64,000 bases of DNA from an uncultured Flavobacteriales bacterium (GCA_943787535.1 CALSMU010000002.1:1-64000), one strand, 5' to 3'; counted from the first letter of the stretch, positions 54,780 through 63,344 are shown. Made by a program: numbers and translations. The notes: generated by a model not told the origin, from the letters alone.

Positions 54780-55260
54780 TTCTTTTTTATTTCTTTTAGC
54801 AAAGTCTTTATTGTATTTCTGTTCTTGGTTCAGCTTAGTTTTAACCGTTTTTTCTGCTTTACCGATTTTTTGAATTTTGTGCAACTGAATTTTATACAAA
54901 CTCTTTTCATAATGAATATCAGCTTTGAATCTTAGCTTTTCTTTACCAGTTTCAGCTAAATACTCTTTCAGGGCAAGATTTATATGTAGCTCTATATTCT
55001 TTAAACCAAGCTATAAACGAATTATTTCGTTCTTGAATGCGTTCCATGATTTCACCTAAATTTGAAAGACGGTTTAATGAGATTTCATTGAGCGTTTTCA
55101 ATTCAGTAATGTAGTTTTCTATTGAACCGCTGCTGTATATTGTTTTTAAAAGGCGTATAAGCTTCCTTTTTAATTTGATTAATGTTATTCAATTCTTTTT
55201 TATAATTTGAAAGTGTTTGTTTTTGGAGCCAGATAAATTTTTTCATCAAAGAATCAGCTA
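54776..55260 (-). pseudogene. Frame-broken C-terminal extension of the transglutaminase-like gene
   Basis: Downstream of the 55254 stop, coding sequence continues in shifting frames on the minus strand. In order these are LADSLMKKFIWLQKQTLSNY (55.25-55.13 kb), ENYITELKTLNEISLNRL then MERIQERNNSFIAWFKEYR (about 55.13-54.98 kb), and LALKEYLAETGKEKLRFKAD running into KLNQEQKYNKDFAKRNKK (about 54.99-54.78 kb). All is Lys/Glu/Asn-rich helix like the end of the intact part. Three or four indels would join it into one protein of about 670 residues ending at 54776. Confidence 0.55.
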
Positions 55261-56786
55261 ATTTTAGATGGTGTAAGGTGAAGTTCATTTACTTTATTTC
55301 TACATGAGAAATATGTCGAATCTAGATTGTGATCGTATCTCTCAACTATCAACTTACTCCGTTTTTCCCAAACCGTTTCTTGAATTAAGGTGTCAATAAT
55401 ATTCTTTTTTAACGAGGTAAAATCTTCTTTAAGTTGTTCGTCAAATTCATTTTCTAGACTGTCCATTTTTGCTTTAATTACGTACGTGTTAGCGAAAAGT
55501 GTTTCGATGGTTTTTATTGCTTGATTATAGACTTTGTCAGAAACAGGTTTTGTCTCCTTGAAGCTGGGAGTCCATTGTTCGTATTTCCTTATTTTATGCT
55601 GATGCGCGCCAGATTTTTCATTAATCTGATGGTTTTCATGCTTAAATTGCCTTGATAATTGAACAGTTTTATCTTGAATTACCGAAAGTTTGTTCTGTCG
55701 TTTCCTATTCTCACTCGTTACAGTTTTATTCCTCAATTTATGCACTTTTATATTCGATGCATATATCTTTTTTTCTATTTGAGTAGCATTTTTTAAATGA
55801 GATTTTGATTCGTTTAATTTTGAAAATAATGAATCAATTTCGATCAATCGATCCGTAAACTGGCCTTCTTCGTTAATAGGTCTTTGTTTAAATAGATTAA
55901 TGGATTTATTTACAAACTGTACCTCTCCATTTGCTAAAGCGACAAAATTGGTGTCATTGTGTTGATTTCCATCCGTACCTTCAACCAAATCAGGATGAAC
56001 TGAAAATACATAGTCATCAATTTCCTTGTTATAGTCGTATTCATATTCTCCAGAAGAGGAATTAATATGCGCTTTTCTCTCCCACAATTTCTTTCTGTAA
56101 ATATTCGATGAAATAGTATCTTCCGATAATTGCCACATAGGCATTAACGGAAAATGTGTCTCTAGCATTTCTTGATTTTTTAAATAATAATCTCGGGAAG
56201 GTTTGTGTGTGAATTTTGATTTTTTTTTAATGAAATAAAAACGTTTGACTCCCCCTGGATAGGGTATTACAATGTTCTTTTCAATAAATTTTTTCACGGA
56301 GTATTTTTTCTTCTGCATGCAGCCAGCATCAAATGTGACATCTAGTACAAACCACTTCCCATTAATTTTAACAGCATTCCATGAATGATTACTGATTTCA
56401 TATGCTTTTGGATTGTAATTGATAGAGAATTCTGGCGTAACGTTACCCCTTACTATTTCACATTCAATTTTTGCGAATTTGCACATTTCATTAAACAGTA
56501 TTACATATGCACTTGCAGCACCTTTTCTTTTGAGTAGTACTTTTCTAGCTGTTTTATAATGTGTTTCGTGGGTTTTTGAATTCTTCCACTTGAGGTGGTG
56601 GGTAATCCATTCGTGTATGGCTAAAACTTTATCCTCTTCAGAATGCATGTCTTTAGTCACGTTGGCCGTTAGCTTGGCAATGTTCCCCCTGTTGAAGAAA
56701 TACTTTTCTGTGCTTTGAGCAACACTATTTAAGCCGAATAAACAGAAAAATAAAAGAAATTGTATTTTAACTGATGAGGTCATCAT
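55254..56786 (-). CDS. Transglutaminase-like protein, catalytic Cys replaced by Ala
   Basis: 510 residues from the ATG at 56786, with a signal peptide ending NSVAQ. The transglutaminase-core segment (about 50-190) reads ARKVLLKRKGAASAYVILF where active members have GVC-x-GYA; His (NHSWNAVKI) and Asp (WFVLDVTFDAG) of the triad are kept. So the nucleophile is missing. After residue 250 the chain becomes a long charged helical region (SKLNESKSHLKNATQIEKK and similar). Its frame stops at 55254 but coding signal continues, so the end is probably lost to a frameshift. It lies 36 bases after the HMG-CoA reductase stop. Confidence 0.65.
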   Translation of the reverse strand: MMTSSVKIQFLLFFCLFGLNSVAQSTEKYFFNRGNIAKLTANVTKDMHSEEDKVLAIHEWITHHLKWKNSKTHETHYKTARKVLLKRKGAASAYVILFNEMCKFAKIECEIVRGNVTPEFSINYNPKAYEISNHSWNAVKINGKWFVLDVTFDAGCMQKKKYSVKKFIEKNIVIPYPGGVKRFYFIKKKSKFTHKPSRDYYLKNQEMLETHFPLMPMWQLSEDTISSNIYRKKLWERKAHINSSSGEYEYDYNKEIDDYVFSVHPDLVEGTDGNQHNDTNFVALANGEVQFVNKSINLFKQRPINEEGQFTDRLIEIDSLFSKLNESKSHLKNATQIEKKIYASNIKVHKLRNKTVTSENRKRQNKLSVIQDKTVQLSRQFKHENHQINEKSGAHQHKIRKYEQWTPSFKETKPVSDKVYNQAIKTIETLFANTYVIKAKMDSLENEFDEQLKEDFTSLKKNIIDTLIQETVWEKRSKLIVERYDHNLDSTYFSCRNKVNELHLTPSKIS

Positions 56787-56822
56787 TTTGTGTAACAAAA
56801 GAACAACCAAAAAGTTACAATT

Positions 56823-58173
56823 TTACTTTCCGATAGAAATATCTTTATTTTCAATGCCTCTTATTCTGCAGAATTCATCAACAACTCCTTTGTGTGTTAC
56901 CGTTTTGGTTTTAAATAACTCAACAATTTGTTTCTTTTCGGCATCAGTAGCCTCTAGTTGATTTAGAATATTCAATAAGTGCATTTTCATGTGTCCTTTC
57001 TGTATTCCTGTAGTAACCAACGATCGAATAGCCCCAAAATTCTGTGCTAATCCCGCAGTGGCGGTGATCATCATTAATTCTTCTGCACTTGGATTTCCCA
57101 ATAGTTTGTGCGAGAACTTCACAATGGGGTGTAGTTTGGTTAGTCCACCAACGGTTCCTAATGCCATTGGTATTTCTATCCAAAATCGGAATATTCCATT
57201 CTTCTACAGATACATGTGTTAAGCTTTTGTATTGTCCGTCTTTTGCAGCGTAGGTATGACCACATGCTTCAACAGCCCTAAAATCGTTTCCAGTAGCTAA
57301 TACGACTGAATCTATCCCGTTAAAAATACCTTTATTATGCGTTGTTGCTCTATAAGGTTCTATTGTAGCAACATGAATCGCTTGCACAAACTTCTCTACA
57401 AATAATTCAGGAGACATATCTGTCCCTTCTGTTAATTCTTCAACTTTGCAACTCACTTCGCTTCTAACTAGGCACTCAGGAGTGTAGTTAGACAGAATGC
57501 ACATTATCACTTGAATCTTTTTTTCTTCATCAGTAAGAATCGTGTCATTTTCGATTTCAGTAGTTAGTGTTTTCGAAAATTCTTCTAAAAGGCTATTAAT
57601 AAAATTCGCACCCATAGAGTCACAAGTTTCAAATTTCGCCATTAGCTGGTAGTAATTTGGCTCTAGGTCACATTTATTAACGAGCTGGATGTCTAATATA
57701 CCCCCCCCACGAGCGCGCATATTCGCTGTAAGGTTTTCTGTATTTTGGAAGAACTTATCTTTTGCACGTGTAAAGAAATCAAGTAACCTTTCGTATTTTC
57801 CGTACCAAGCAAAATGTACATGTCCAACTTTAATTGTCGAAATAACTCGCGCGCTGAACCCCCCTCTATTTAGCCAAAACGATGCAGATTTTGCAGCCGC
57901 TGCAACAACAGAGCTTTCTTCAATAGCCATTGGAAGACAGTAAACTTTATTGTTAATCATAAAGTTGGGAGCAACTCCAAAAGGCAGGTAAAAGTTTGTC
58001 AGTGTATTTTCGATAAACTCATCGTGTAACTTCTGAGTTTTTGTATCGTTGTGCCAATAAGATTTTAGTAATTCAATAGAAGCGTCATCTCCTTCTAAAT
58101 ATTCTTTGGTTAACCACTCAATTTTAGCTTCTTTAGATAGCTTGCTAAATCCTTTTATTGTTTTATTCTCCAC
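56823..58173 (-). CDS. Class II HMG-CoA reductase, apparent frameshift at 57182-57185
   Basis: The first frame (58173 to about 57186) shows the class II features: Glu in AIEESSVVAAAAKSASFW, Lys in THNKGIFNG and Asp in GNDFRAVEAC. The continuation IEIPMALGTVGGLTKLHP, GLAQNFGAIRSLVTTGIQKGHMKMH with the catalytic His, lies in another frame down to 56823. The switch point is a run of four A (57182-57185, T on the coding strand); two more bases there would give a 450-residue enzyme reading PIFWIEIPMALG. It reduces HMG-CoA to mevalonate for isoprenoid synthesis. A perfect -7 box lies 20 bases upstream. Confidence 0.85.
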
Positions 58174-58193
58174 AATTAAATATTTTCGTTATG

Positions 58194-58201
58194 CAAATAT
58201 A
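58194..58201 (-). promoter_or_regulatory. -7 promoter box of the HMG-CoA reductase gene
   Basis: TATATTTG on the minus strand, a perfect TAnnTTTG, 20 bases before the start codon. Confidence 0.55.
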
Positions 58202-58336
58202 AAGCGTTCTTTTTCTAATAAAGAACAATAAGTTGAATAACCTTATGGAGAGAATTTAAGTATTGTTGGTTTCTTAAAGTTTGTTAAAAGAAATTTTCAG
58301 TTCAATAATGTGTTTACCTTCTGCTATTCTATTGGT

Positions 58337-58525
58337 TTAATTTAGATGAACCGGCATGCTATGAATGTGAACTAAAGCGTTTACAGATTCATTATTTTTA
58401 ACTCGGTTTATGATTTCATTGATAATTTTATCCAATTGATTTTCAGAGCAAGTATTCACTTGGCCTTTTTCATCGAATAAGGACCAAAAACTTAAAATAA
58501 ACGCTATTTTTTCAATTCTTGTCAT
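58337..58525 (-). CDS. Possible small protein, 62 aa
   Basis: An ATG-started frame in the 466-base gap 58174-58639: MTRIEKIAFILSFWSLFDE, then a helical, Asn/Glu-rich part (ENQLDKIINEIINRVKNNES). Composition looks coding-like and the helices are amphipathic, but I recognise no family and see no -7 box or terminator. It may be real or chance; the rest of the gap holds nothing else that I can support. Confidence 0.35.
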   Translation of the reverse strand: MTRIEKIAFILSFWSLFDEKGQVNTCSENQLDKIINEIINRVKNNESVNALVHIHSMPVHLN

Positions 58526-58626
58526 GCTTGTTTACTATTGTTGTACGTAAAATGAATTGAAAAGATTGTGCCAATTATTAAATGGGCAGTTTTTAGGTAT
58601 AAATGACCCTTATTTAATGTTATTCG

Positions 58627-58634
58627 TAATTTTG
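58627..58634 (+). promoter_or_regulatory. -7 promoter box directly before a small membrane protein
   Basis: TAATTTTG, a perfect TAnnTTTG, only 5 bases before the ATG at 58640. Transcription would start at or next to the start codon. Confidence 0.5.
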
Positions 58635-58639
58635 CAGTA

Positions 58640-58750
58640 ATGAAGAGACTAAAAGATTATTGGAAAAAGTATTATTCATTCTTTGTTGATATCTGGCAAT
58701 ATCTGATTATTATTATTTTGTTTGCTTTGGCAGCTATATTCTTTTTGTAA
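58640..58750 (+). CDS. Small single-pass membrane protein, 36 aa
   Basis: Starts MKRLKDYWKKYYSFFVDIWQ and continues with one hydrophobic helix (about residues 19-36, rich in Ile/Leu/Phe/Ala). The first 11 residues are strongly basic, so an N-in orientation is expected. A perfect -7 box ends 5 bases before the ATG, which predicts a leaderless or nearly leaderless mRNA. It converges on plsC. I know no family; similar short basic-plus-helix proteins are often missed by gene callers. Confidence 0.55.
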   Translation: MKRLKDYWKKYYSFFVDIWQYLIIIILFALAAIFFL

Positions 58751-58762
58751 AAACGATAAGAG

Positions 58763-59473
58763 TTAAATATCCTCATATAGTTTTTCTACAACTGATTGGG
58801 TGTAATTTGCAAATTCTTCTGGTTTCTTATTAACGAATAACTCGGCTTTTATTGGTTCACCTATATTAATATAAACTTTTCCTGGACGAAATTTTAATCC
58901 TCCCGGTTTGTGTAGTAATTCACTTCCTTTTATGGCAATCGGAATAATATCTATTTGAGAGTTAATTGCTATAACAAATGTTCCTTTTCTAAACATTTCT
59001 ATTTTCCCAGACCTTGATCTTTTGCCTTCCGGAAATGCAATTACATTTTTCCCGGACTTAATTAATTCACCCGCAACCTTCATACTTTCAATTGCTTTTT
59101 TTCTGTTTTTTCTGTCAACAAATATCATCCCCATTGCTGCAATACACCATCCAAATAAAGGAATTTTCTTTAGCTCCTTTTTTGCGATGAAATGAAGACT
59201 TACGGAAGTGATGGTAAACAGAATAGGAATGTCAAAATTAGACATATGATTTGCGGTGTAAATAAATGTTCTACTCGTATCTAGGTTTTCTTTTCCTTTT
59301 ACTTCAACTTTTCCACCTACCATTAATAATAATAATGGTCCCCAAATTTTTCTACCAATCCAATAGGATGCTTTTGGGAAACCTAACAAGGCGGGAACAA
59401 GTGCGAGAATAGCACACAATAATGTATGCACAATAATCAATATTGATTGAATGATATTTATTATAAACCACAT
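58763..59473 (-). CDS. plsC: 1-acyl-sn-glycerol-3-phosphate acyltransferase
   Basis: 236 residues from the ATG at 59473. It has an N-terminal membrane helix pair (about 1-35), the acyltransferase motif NHMSNFD (NHx4D), FVDRKNRKKA, AFPEGKRSRSG and a late IPIAIKGS. It adds the second acyl chain to lysophosphatidic acid in phospholipid synthesis. The promoter region overlaps the terminator of the upstream oxoamine synthase gene on the same strand. Confidence 0.88.
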   Translation of the reverse strand: MWFIINIIQSILIIVHTLLCAILALVPALLGFPKASYWIGRKIWGPLLLLMVGGKVEVKGKENLDTSRTFIYTANHMSNFDIPILFTITSVSLHFIAKKELKKIPLFGWCIAAMGMIFVDRKNRKKAIESMKVAGELIKSGKNVIAFPEGKRSRSGKIEMFRKGTFVIAINSQIDIIPIAIKGSELLHKPGGLKFRPGKVYINIGEPIKAELFVNKKPEEFANYTQSVVEKLYEDI

Positions 59474-59483
59474 GTCTAGAAAC

Positions 59484-59513
59484 AAAAAAACCTTGTATTA
59501 CCAAGGTTTTTTT
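59484..59513. terminator. Terminator of the alpha-oxoamine synthase gene
   Basis: ACCTTG pairs with CAAGGT around a 6-base loop, with A and T runs of seven that extend the stem to about 12 bp. It lies between the end of the 59531 gene and plsC, both on the minus strand. Confidence 0.85.
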
Positions 59514-59530
59514 GTTTATATGTTTTTGAA

Positions 59531-60772
59531 TTAATGCGTGTTTACAAGCTTAATTCCGTATTCACCGGCATTTAATTTTTCTTTCACTTTTTTAAATGTC
59601 TCAATTGTGTAGTCAACATCTTCTATAGAGTGAGAAGCGGTTGGGATTAACCTCAGTAGGATCATTCCTTTTGGTACAACAGGGTAAACTACAATTGAAG
59701 TGAAAATATTATGATTTTCTCTTAAATCGTGCGTTATGGCAATAGCTTCATCAACCGTTCCTGAAATCATTACAGGAGTGACACAAGAATTTGTTTTTCC
59801 CAAATTGAATCCAGCATCAATCAACCCTTTTTGCAAAGCATTTGTAATGGTCCATAGTTTATCTTTTTGCTCAGCTTTTTTCAGCATCTCTAGCCTTTTA
59901 AGAGCTCCTACAACTAGAGGCATAGGTAAAGATTTAGCAAATACCTGTGAACGCATATTGTAACCTAAGTAATTGATTACATTTTCCGAGCTACAAATAA
60001 AAGCACCTACACTTGCCATAGACTTGGCAAAAGTTCCGAGTAGGATATCAATTTCTTGATGAACGCCTTGCTCTTCACCAGCTCCTTGCCCTTTTTCTCC
60101 AAGAGTTCCAAATCCATGCGCATCGTCAACCATTAAACGGAAATCATAACCTTGTTTTCTCAATTCAACAATTTCCTTAAGTTTTCCTTGGTCTCCACTC
60201 ATTCCAAACACACCCTCTGTAATTAAGAGAATGCCTCCACCGGTTTCAGCAATAATTTTGTTTGCCCGGTCCAGTTGCGTTTTGCATTTGTCAATGTCAT
60301 TGTGTGGAAATACAAATCTTTTTCCTTGATGCAATCTTACACCATCAACAAGGCAAGCGTGACATTCACTGTCGTAAACAATAACATCATTCCTGCTTAC
60401 CAAAGCATCAATAGCAGACATAAAACCCTGGTAACCATAATTAAGTAGGTAACAGGATTCCATTTCCATAAAATCCGCAAGTTCATCTTCTAATTGCTCA
60501 TGTTTGCTAGTCTGACCTGACATCATTCTGGCACCCATCGGATAACCTAGTCCCCATTCTGTAGCCGCATCTATATCTGCTTTTCTAATGTCTGGGTGAT
60601 TTGATAAACCAAGATAGTTATTGATACTCCAAGTTAGAACCTTTTTTCCTCTAAACATCATATGAGAGCCTATTTCTCCTTCTAGTTTGGGAAAAGTGTA
60701 GTATCCATGTGCATCTTTTGAATATTGACCTAAAGGTCCTCTGTTTCCTGCAATTCTTTCAAATATATCCAT
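59531..60772 (-). CDS. Alpha-oxoamine synthase, serine palmitoyltransferase-like
   Basis: 413 residues of the PLP-dependent family that includes serine palmitoyltransferase, KBL and BioF. It shows NNYLGLSNHPDIRKA, GYPMGARMMSG, DSECHACLVDG, MVDDAHGFGTLGE, the PLP-Lys motif GTFAKSMASVG and a C-terminal IPTASHS. Bacteroidota use members of this group to condense an acyl thioester with serine (sphingolipids) or cysteate (sulfonolipids). The form here, with the opening MDIFERIAGNRGPLGQYSKDA, fits that subgroup; which amino acid it uses cannot be read from sequence. It lies next to plsC, fitting lipid synthesis. Confidence 0.82.
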   Translation of the reverse strand: MDIFERIAGNRGPLGQYSKDAHGYYTFPKLEGEIGSHMMFRGKKVLTWSINNYLGLSNHPDIRKADIDAATEWGLGYPMGARMMSGQTSKHEQLEDELADFMEMESCYLLNYGYQGFMSAIDALVSRNDVIVYDSECHACLVDGVRLHQGKRFVFPHNDIDKCKTQLDRANKIIAETGGGILLITEGVFGMSGDQGKLKEIVELRKQGYDFRLMVDDAHGFGTLGEKGQGAGEEQGVHQEIDILLGTFAKSMASVGAFICSSENVINYLGYNMRSQVFAKSLPMPLVVGALKRLEMLKKAEQKDKLWTITNALQKGLIDAGFNLGKTNSCVTPVMISGTVDEAIAITHDLRENHNIFTSIVVYPVVPKGMILLRLIPTASHSIEDVDYTIETFKKVKEKLNAGEYGIKLVNTH

Positions 60773-60803
60773 AGTATATTATATTGTTATCTAAAAATCA
60801 ATG

Positions 60804-60811
60804 CAAATGTA
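60804..60811 (-). promoter_or_regulatory. -7 promoter box of the alpha-oxoamine synthase gene
   Basis: TACATTTG on the minus strand, a perfect TAnnTTTG, 31 bases before the start codon. Confidence 0.5.
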
Positions 60812-60989
60812 AGCTATTGCAAGTAGTGTTCAAATATTGTTTTAGAAAAATATAAACAGAAATTAGTTAATTGTTTAAAAGAGAACTTTCTGATATGTTG
60901 AATTTAAAAAATAAATTACACCTCATATAATTTACTTTATCCTTAAACGTTAGAAGCAAGAGTTTAAATTTCCTACATTCGCGAACGAA

Positions 60990-61802
60990 ATGAAAAAAGT
61001 CAAATTAATATTACTACTGTTTATTGCTTCAGCGGCAATTTTGGTTGGTTGTTCTGAGCATGGTAAAATTTTAAAGAGTACAGATTACGATTTAAAATAT
61101 AAAAAGGCGATTGAATATTATGAAGCTGGCGATTGTTACAAAGCACTTCCGCTGTTTGAAGAATTAATGACCTATTTCAGAATGACAGAAAGAGGGGAGG
61201 ATGTCTATTACTATTATGCGAACACGCAATTTTGCTTAAAGGAATACTATTTAGCGGCCTACTATTTTAAAAGATTTACGGTGAATTATCCCAATAGTCC
61301 AAAAGCAGAAGAATGTGCATTTAATTCAGCTAGATGCAGTATGTTAAATTCTCCTGAGTACAATTTAGATCAATCAGATACATATAAAGCAATTGATGAT
61401 TTCCAGTTGTTTATGAATCATTATCCAGAAAGTGGTTTAGTTGATTCCTGCAATACTTTGATAAGTGCCTTAAGAAGTAAGCTGGAAACAAAGAGTTTTG
61501 AAAAAGCAAAGCTGTATTATAAAATGGAGAAATATCGTTCAGCTGTCATTTTATTTAACACAACATTAGAAGAATTTCCAGATACAGACTTTAAAGAAGA
61601 GGTCTTGTATTTAATCATTAGGTCCAATTTTTTGTTTGCTAGTAATAGTATAGAGACAAAAAAAGAAGAACGTTATGATAATACTATCAAATCTTATTAT
61701 ACCTTTGTCGACCAATTTGACTCAAGTAAATTTCTGAAATCAGCAGAAAGCTATTTTAAATCGAGTCAAAAAGAACTAGATAAAATTAGAAACGTCAATT
61801 AA
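60990..61802 (+). CDS. bamD: Outer-membrane assembly lipoprotein BamD
   Basis: 270 residues. The lipoprotein signal ends LVGC (Cys21), followed by TPR-like repeats KKAIEYYEAGDCYKALPLFEEL, YYYYANTQFCLKEYYLAAYYFKRF and FMNHYPESG, the BamD/YfiO layout. It bridges BamA to the rest of the outer-membrane assembly machine. It is the first gene of bamD-rpoZ-coaBC-DUF4835, an order typical of Bacteroidota. TACATTCG, a one-mismatch -7 box, ends 8 bases before the ATG. Confidence 0.92.
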   Translation: MKKVKLILLLFIASAAILVGCSEHGKILKSTDYDLKYKKAIEYYEAGDCYKALPLFEELMTYFRMTERGEDVYYYYANTQFCLKEYYLAAYYFKRFTVNYPNSPKAEECAFNSARCSMLNSPEYNLDQSDTYKAIDDFQLFMNHYPESGLVDSCNTLISALRSKLETKSFEKAKLYYKMEKYRSAVILFNTTLEEFPDTDFKEEVLYLIIRSNFLFASNSIETKKEERYDNTIKSYYTFVDQFDSSKFLKSAESYFKSSQKELDKIRNVN

Positions 61803-61803
61803 T

Positions 61804-62133
61804 ATGGCTTATAGAGACAGTACAGCAGAAAGAACTACTATTACTAGAAATGTTGGTGATTTAGAAGAGAAAACAGGAAATGTTTACGAATCAATTGTAA
61901 TTCTTTCAAAAAGAGCTAATCAAATAAATGCTGAGTTAAAAGAGGAGCTAACTTCTAAATTAGAGGAATTTGCTTCATCTACAGACAACTTGGAAGAAAT
62001 TTTTGAAAATAGAGAGCAAATAGAGGTTTCTCGTTTTTACGAAAGATTGCCTAAGCCAGGTGCTATGTCAATGCAAGAGTTCGAGGAAGATAAAATTTAC
62101 TGGAGAAAGCCAGATTCTGAGACTAAGTCATAA
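61804..62133 (+). CDS. rpoZ: RNA polymerase omega subunit (Bacteroidota form)
   Basis: 109 residues, starting one base after the bamD stop. The Rpb6/omega-like core is NVYESIVILSKRANQINAELKEEL, followed by an extended C-terminal part (FENREQIEVSRFYERLPKPG and YWRKPDSE) usual in this phylum. Omega stabilises the beta' subunit. The position between bamD and coaBC supports the call. Confidence 0.88.
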   Translation: MAYRDSTAERTTITRNVGDLEEKTGNVYESIVILSKRANQINAELKEELTSKLEEFASSTDNLEEIFENREQIEVSRFYERLPKPGAMSMQEFEEDKIYWRKPDSETKS

Positions 62134-62139
62134 AAAAGT

Positions 62140-63333
62140 ATGCTCAACGGCAAGAAAATAATTCTAGCTGTTTCGGGTAGTATAGCCGCTTATAAGTCGG
62201 CGTTAATCATACGGTTATTAATTAAAGCTGGAGCTTCTGTCAAAGTAATTATGACCGAAGCTTCTGAGGATTTTATTACTCCATTAACGCTTGCTACTTT
62301 GTCTAAAAATCCAGTTCTAAAGGATTTTACAAAGGATCATGATTCAGGAGAATGGAATAATCATGTAGATTTGGGATTGTGGGCAGATGCAATTATCGTT
62401 GCCCCTGCGACAGCAAATACAATGGCAAAAATGGTTTCAGGTAATGCTGATAGCTTATTATTGGCAGTTTACTTATCAGCTAGATGTCCGGTATTTGTAG
62501 CTCCTGCTATGGATTTAGATATGTACAAACATGAATCAACACAAGGGAATATAAAAACACTTATTGAAAGAGGTAATTTGATTATTCAGCCGGAATCAGG
62601 TGAGCTTGCAAGTGGGCTAATTGGTGAAGGAAGACTGACCGAACCAGATCACATTCTTGAATTCTTAAATAAGTACTTTGCTGATAAAGCATCACTTTAT
62701 GGTTTAAGACTTATGGTGTCAGCTGGTCCTACTCAGGAACCAATTGACCCAGTGCGCTTTATTGGGAACCATTCTTCAGGAAAAATGGGGTTTGCATTAG
62801 CTCAAGAAGCAGCAAAAAGAGGTGCAGATGTGACGTTAATTGCTGGACCGGTTAGCTTGGAAACTCCGCATGGCGTTAATAGAATAAATGTCAAAACGGC
62901 TCAAGATATGTTTGATGTTTGCACAAATAATTTTGATAAGCAGGATATAATTATAATGGCCGCTGCTGTGGCAGATTATGCGCCAATTGAGGTGGCGTCA
63001 GAAAAGCTTAAGAAGAAAGCTGAGGATTGGAATATTGAGTTGAAGAAAACTAAAGATGTTTTAGCATGGATTGGAGAGAATAAAAAAGAAAATCAAAAAT
63101 TAGTTGGTTTTGCTTTGGAAACCGAAAATGAAGAAGCAAATGCATTCGGAAAATTAGAAAGAAAAAAATTAGATATAATTGTACTGAATTCATTGAAAGA
63201 TAAGGGTGCAGGTTTTCAACATGAATCCAATAAAGTAACAATTATTGATCGGAATAATAAAGTGACTAGTTTTGAGTTAAAGAGTAAGCAAGATGCAGCC
63301 ATAGATATTTTGGATGCCATAGAAAATTACTAA
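62140..63333 (+). CDS. coaBC: Bifunctional phosphopantothenoylcysteine decarboxylase/synthetase
   Basis: 397 residues. CoaC half (about 1-185): SGSIAAYKSALIIRLL, the His in NHVDLGLWADAI, APATANTMAKM and PAMDLDMY (Asp where the classical motif has Asn). CoaB half (about 190-397): SAGPTQEPIDPVRFIGNHSSGKMG, MAAAVADYAP and the Lys-rich SEKLKKKAEDW. It makes 4'-phosphopantetheine for coenzyme A in the cytosol. It starts six bases after rpoZ. Confidence 0.95.
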   Translation: MLNGKKIILAVSGSIAAYKSALIIRLLIKAGASVKVIMTEASEDFITPLTLATLSKNPVLKDFTKDHDSGEWNNHVDLGLWADAIIVAPATANTMAKMVSGNADSLLLAVYLSARCPVFVAPAMDLDMYKHESTQGNIKTLIERGNLIIQPESGELASGLIGEGRLTEPDHILEFLNKYFADKASLYGLRLMVSAGPTQEPIDPVRFIGNHSSGKMGFALAQEAAKRGADVTLIAGPVSLETPHGVNRINVKTAQDMFDVCTNNFDKQDIIIMAAAVADYAPIEVASEKLKKKAEDWNIELKKTKDVLAWIGENKKENQKLVGFALETENEEANAFGKLERKKLDIIVLNSLKDKGAGFQHESNKVTIIDRNNKVTSFELKSKQDAAIDILDAIENY

Positions 63334-63344
63334 GTTGACGATTA

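Noticed and set aside
54780..54899. Forty extra residues at the start of the YwbE-like protein
   Set aside because: YwbE proteins are about 65 residues; the extra part matches the helical end of the upstream frame-broken gene.
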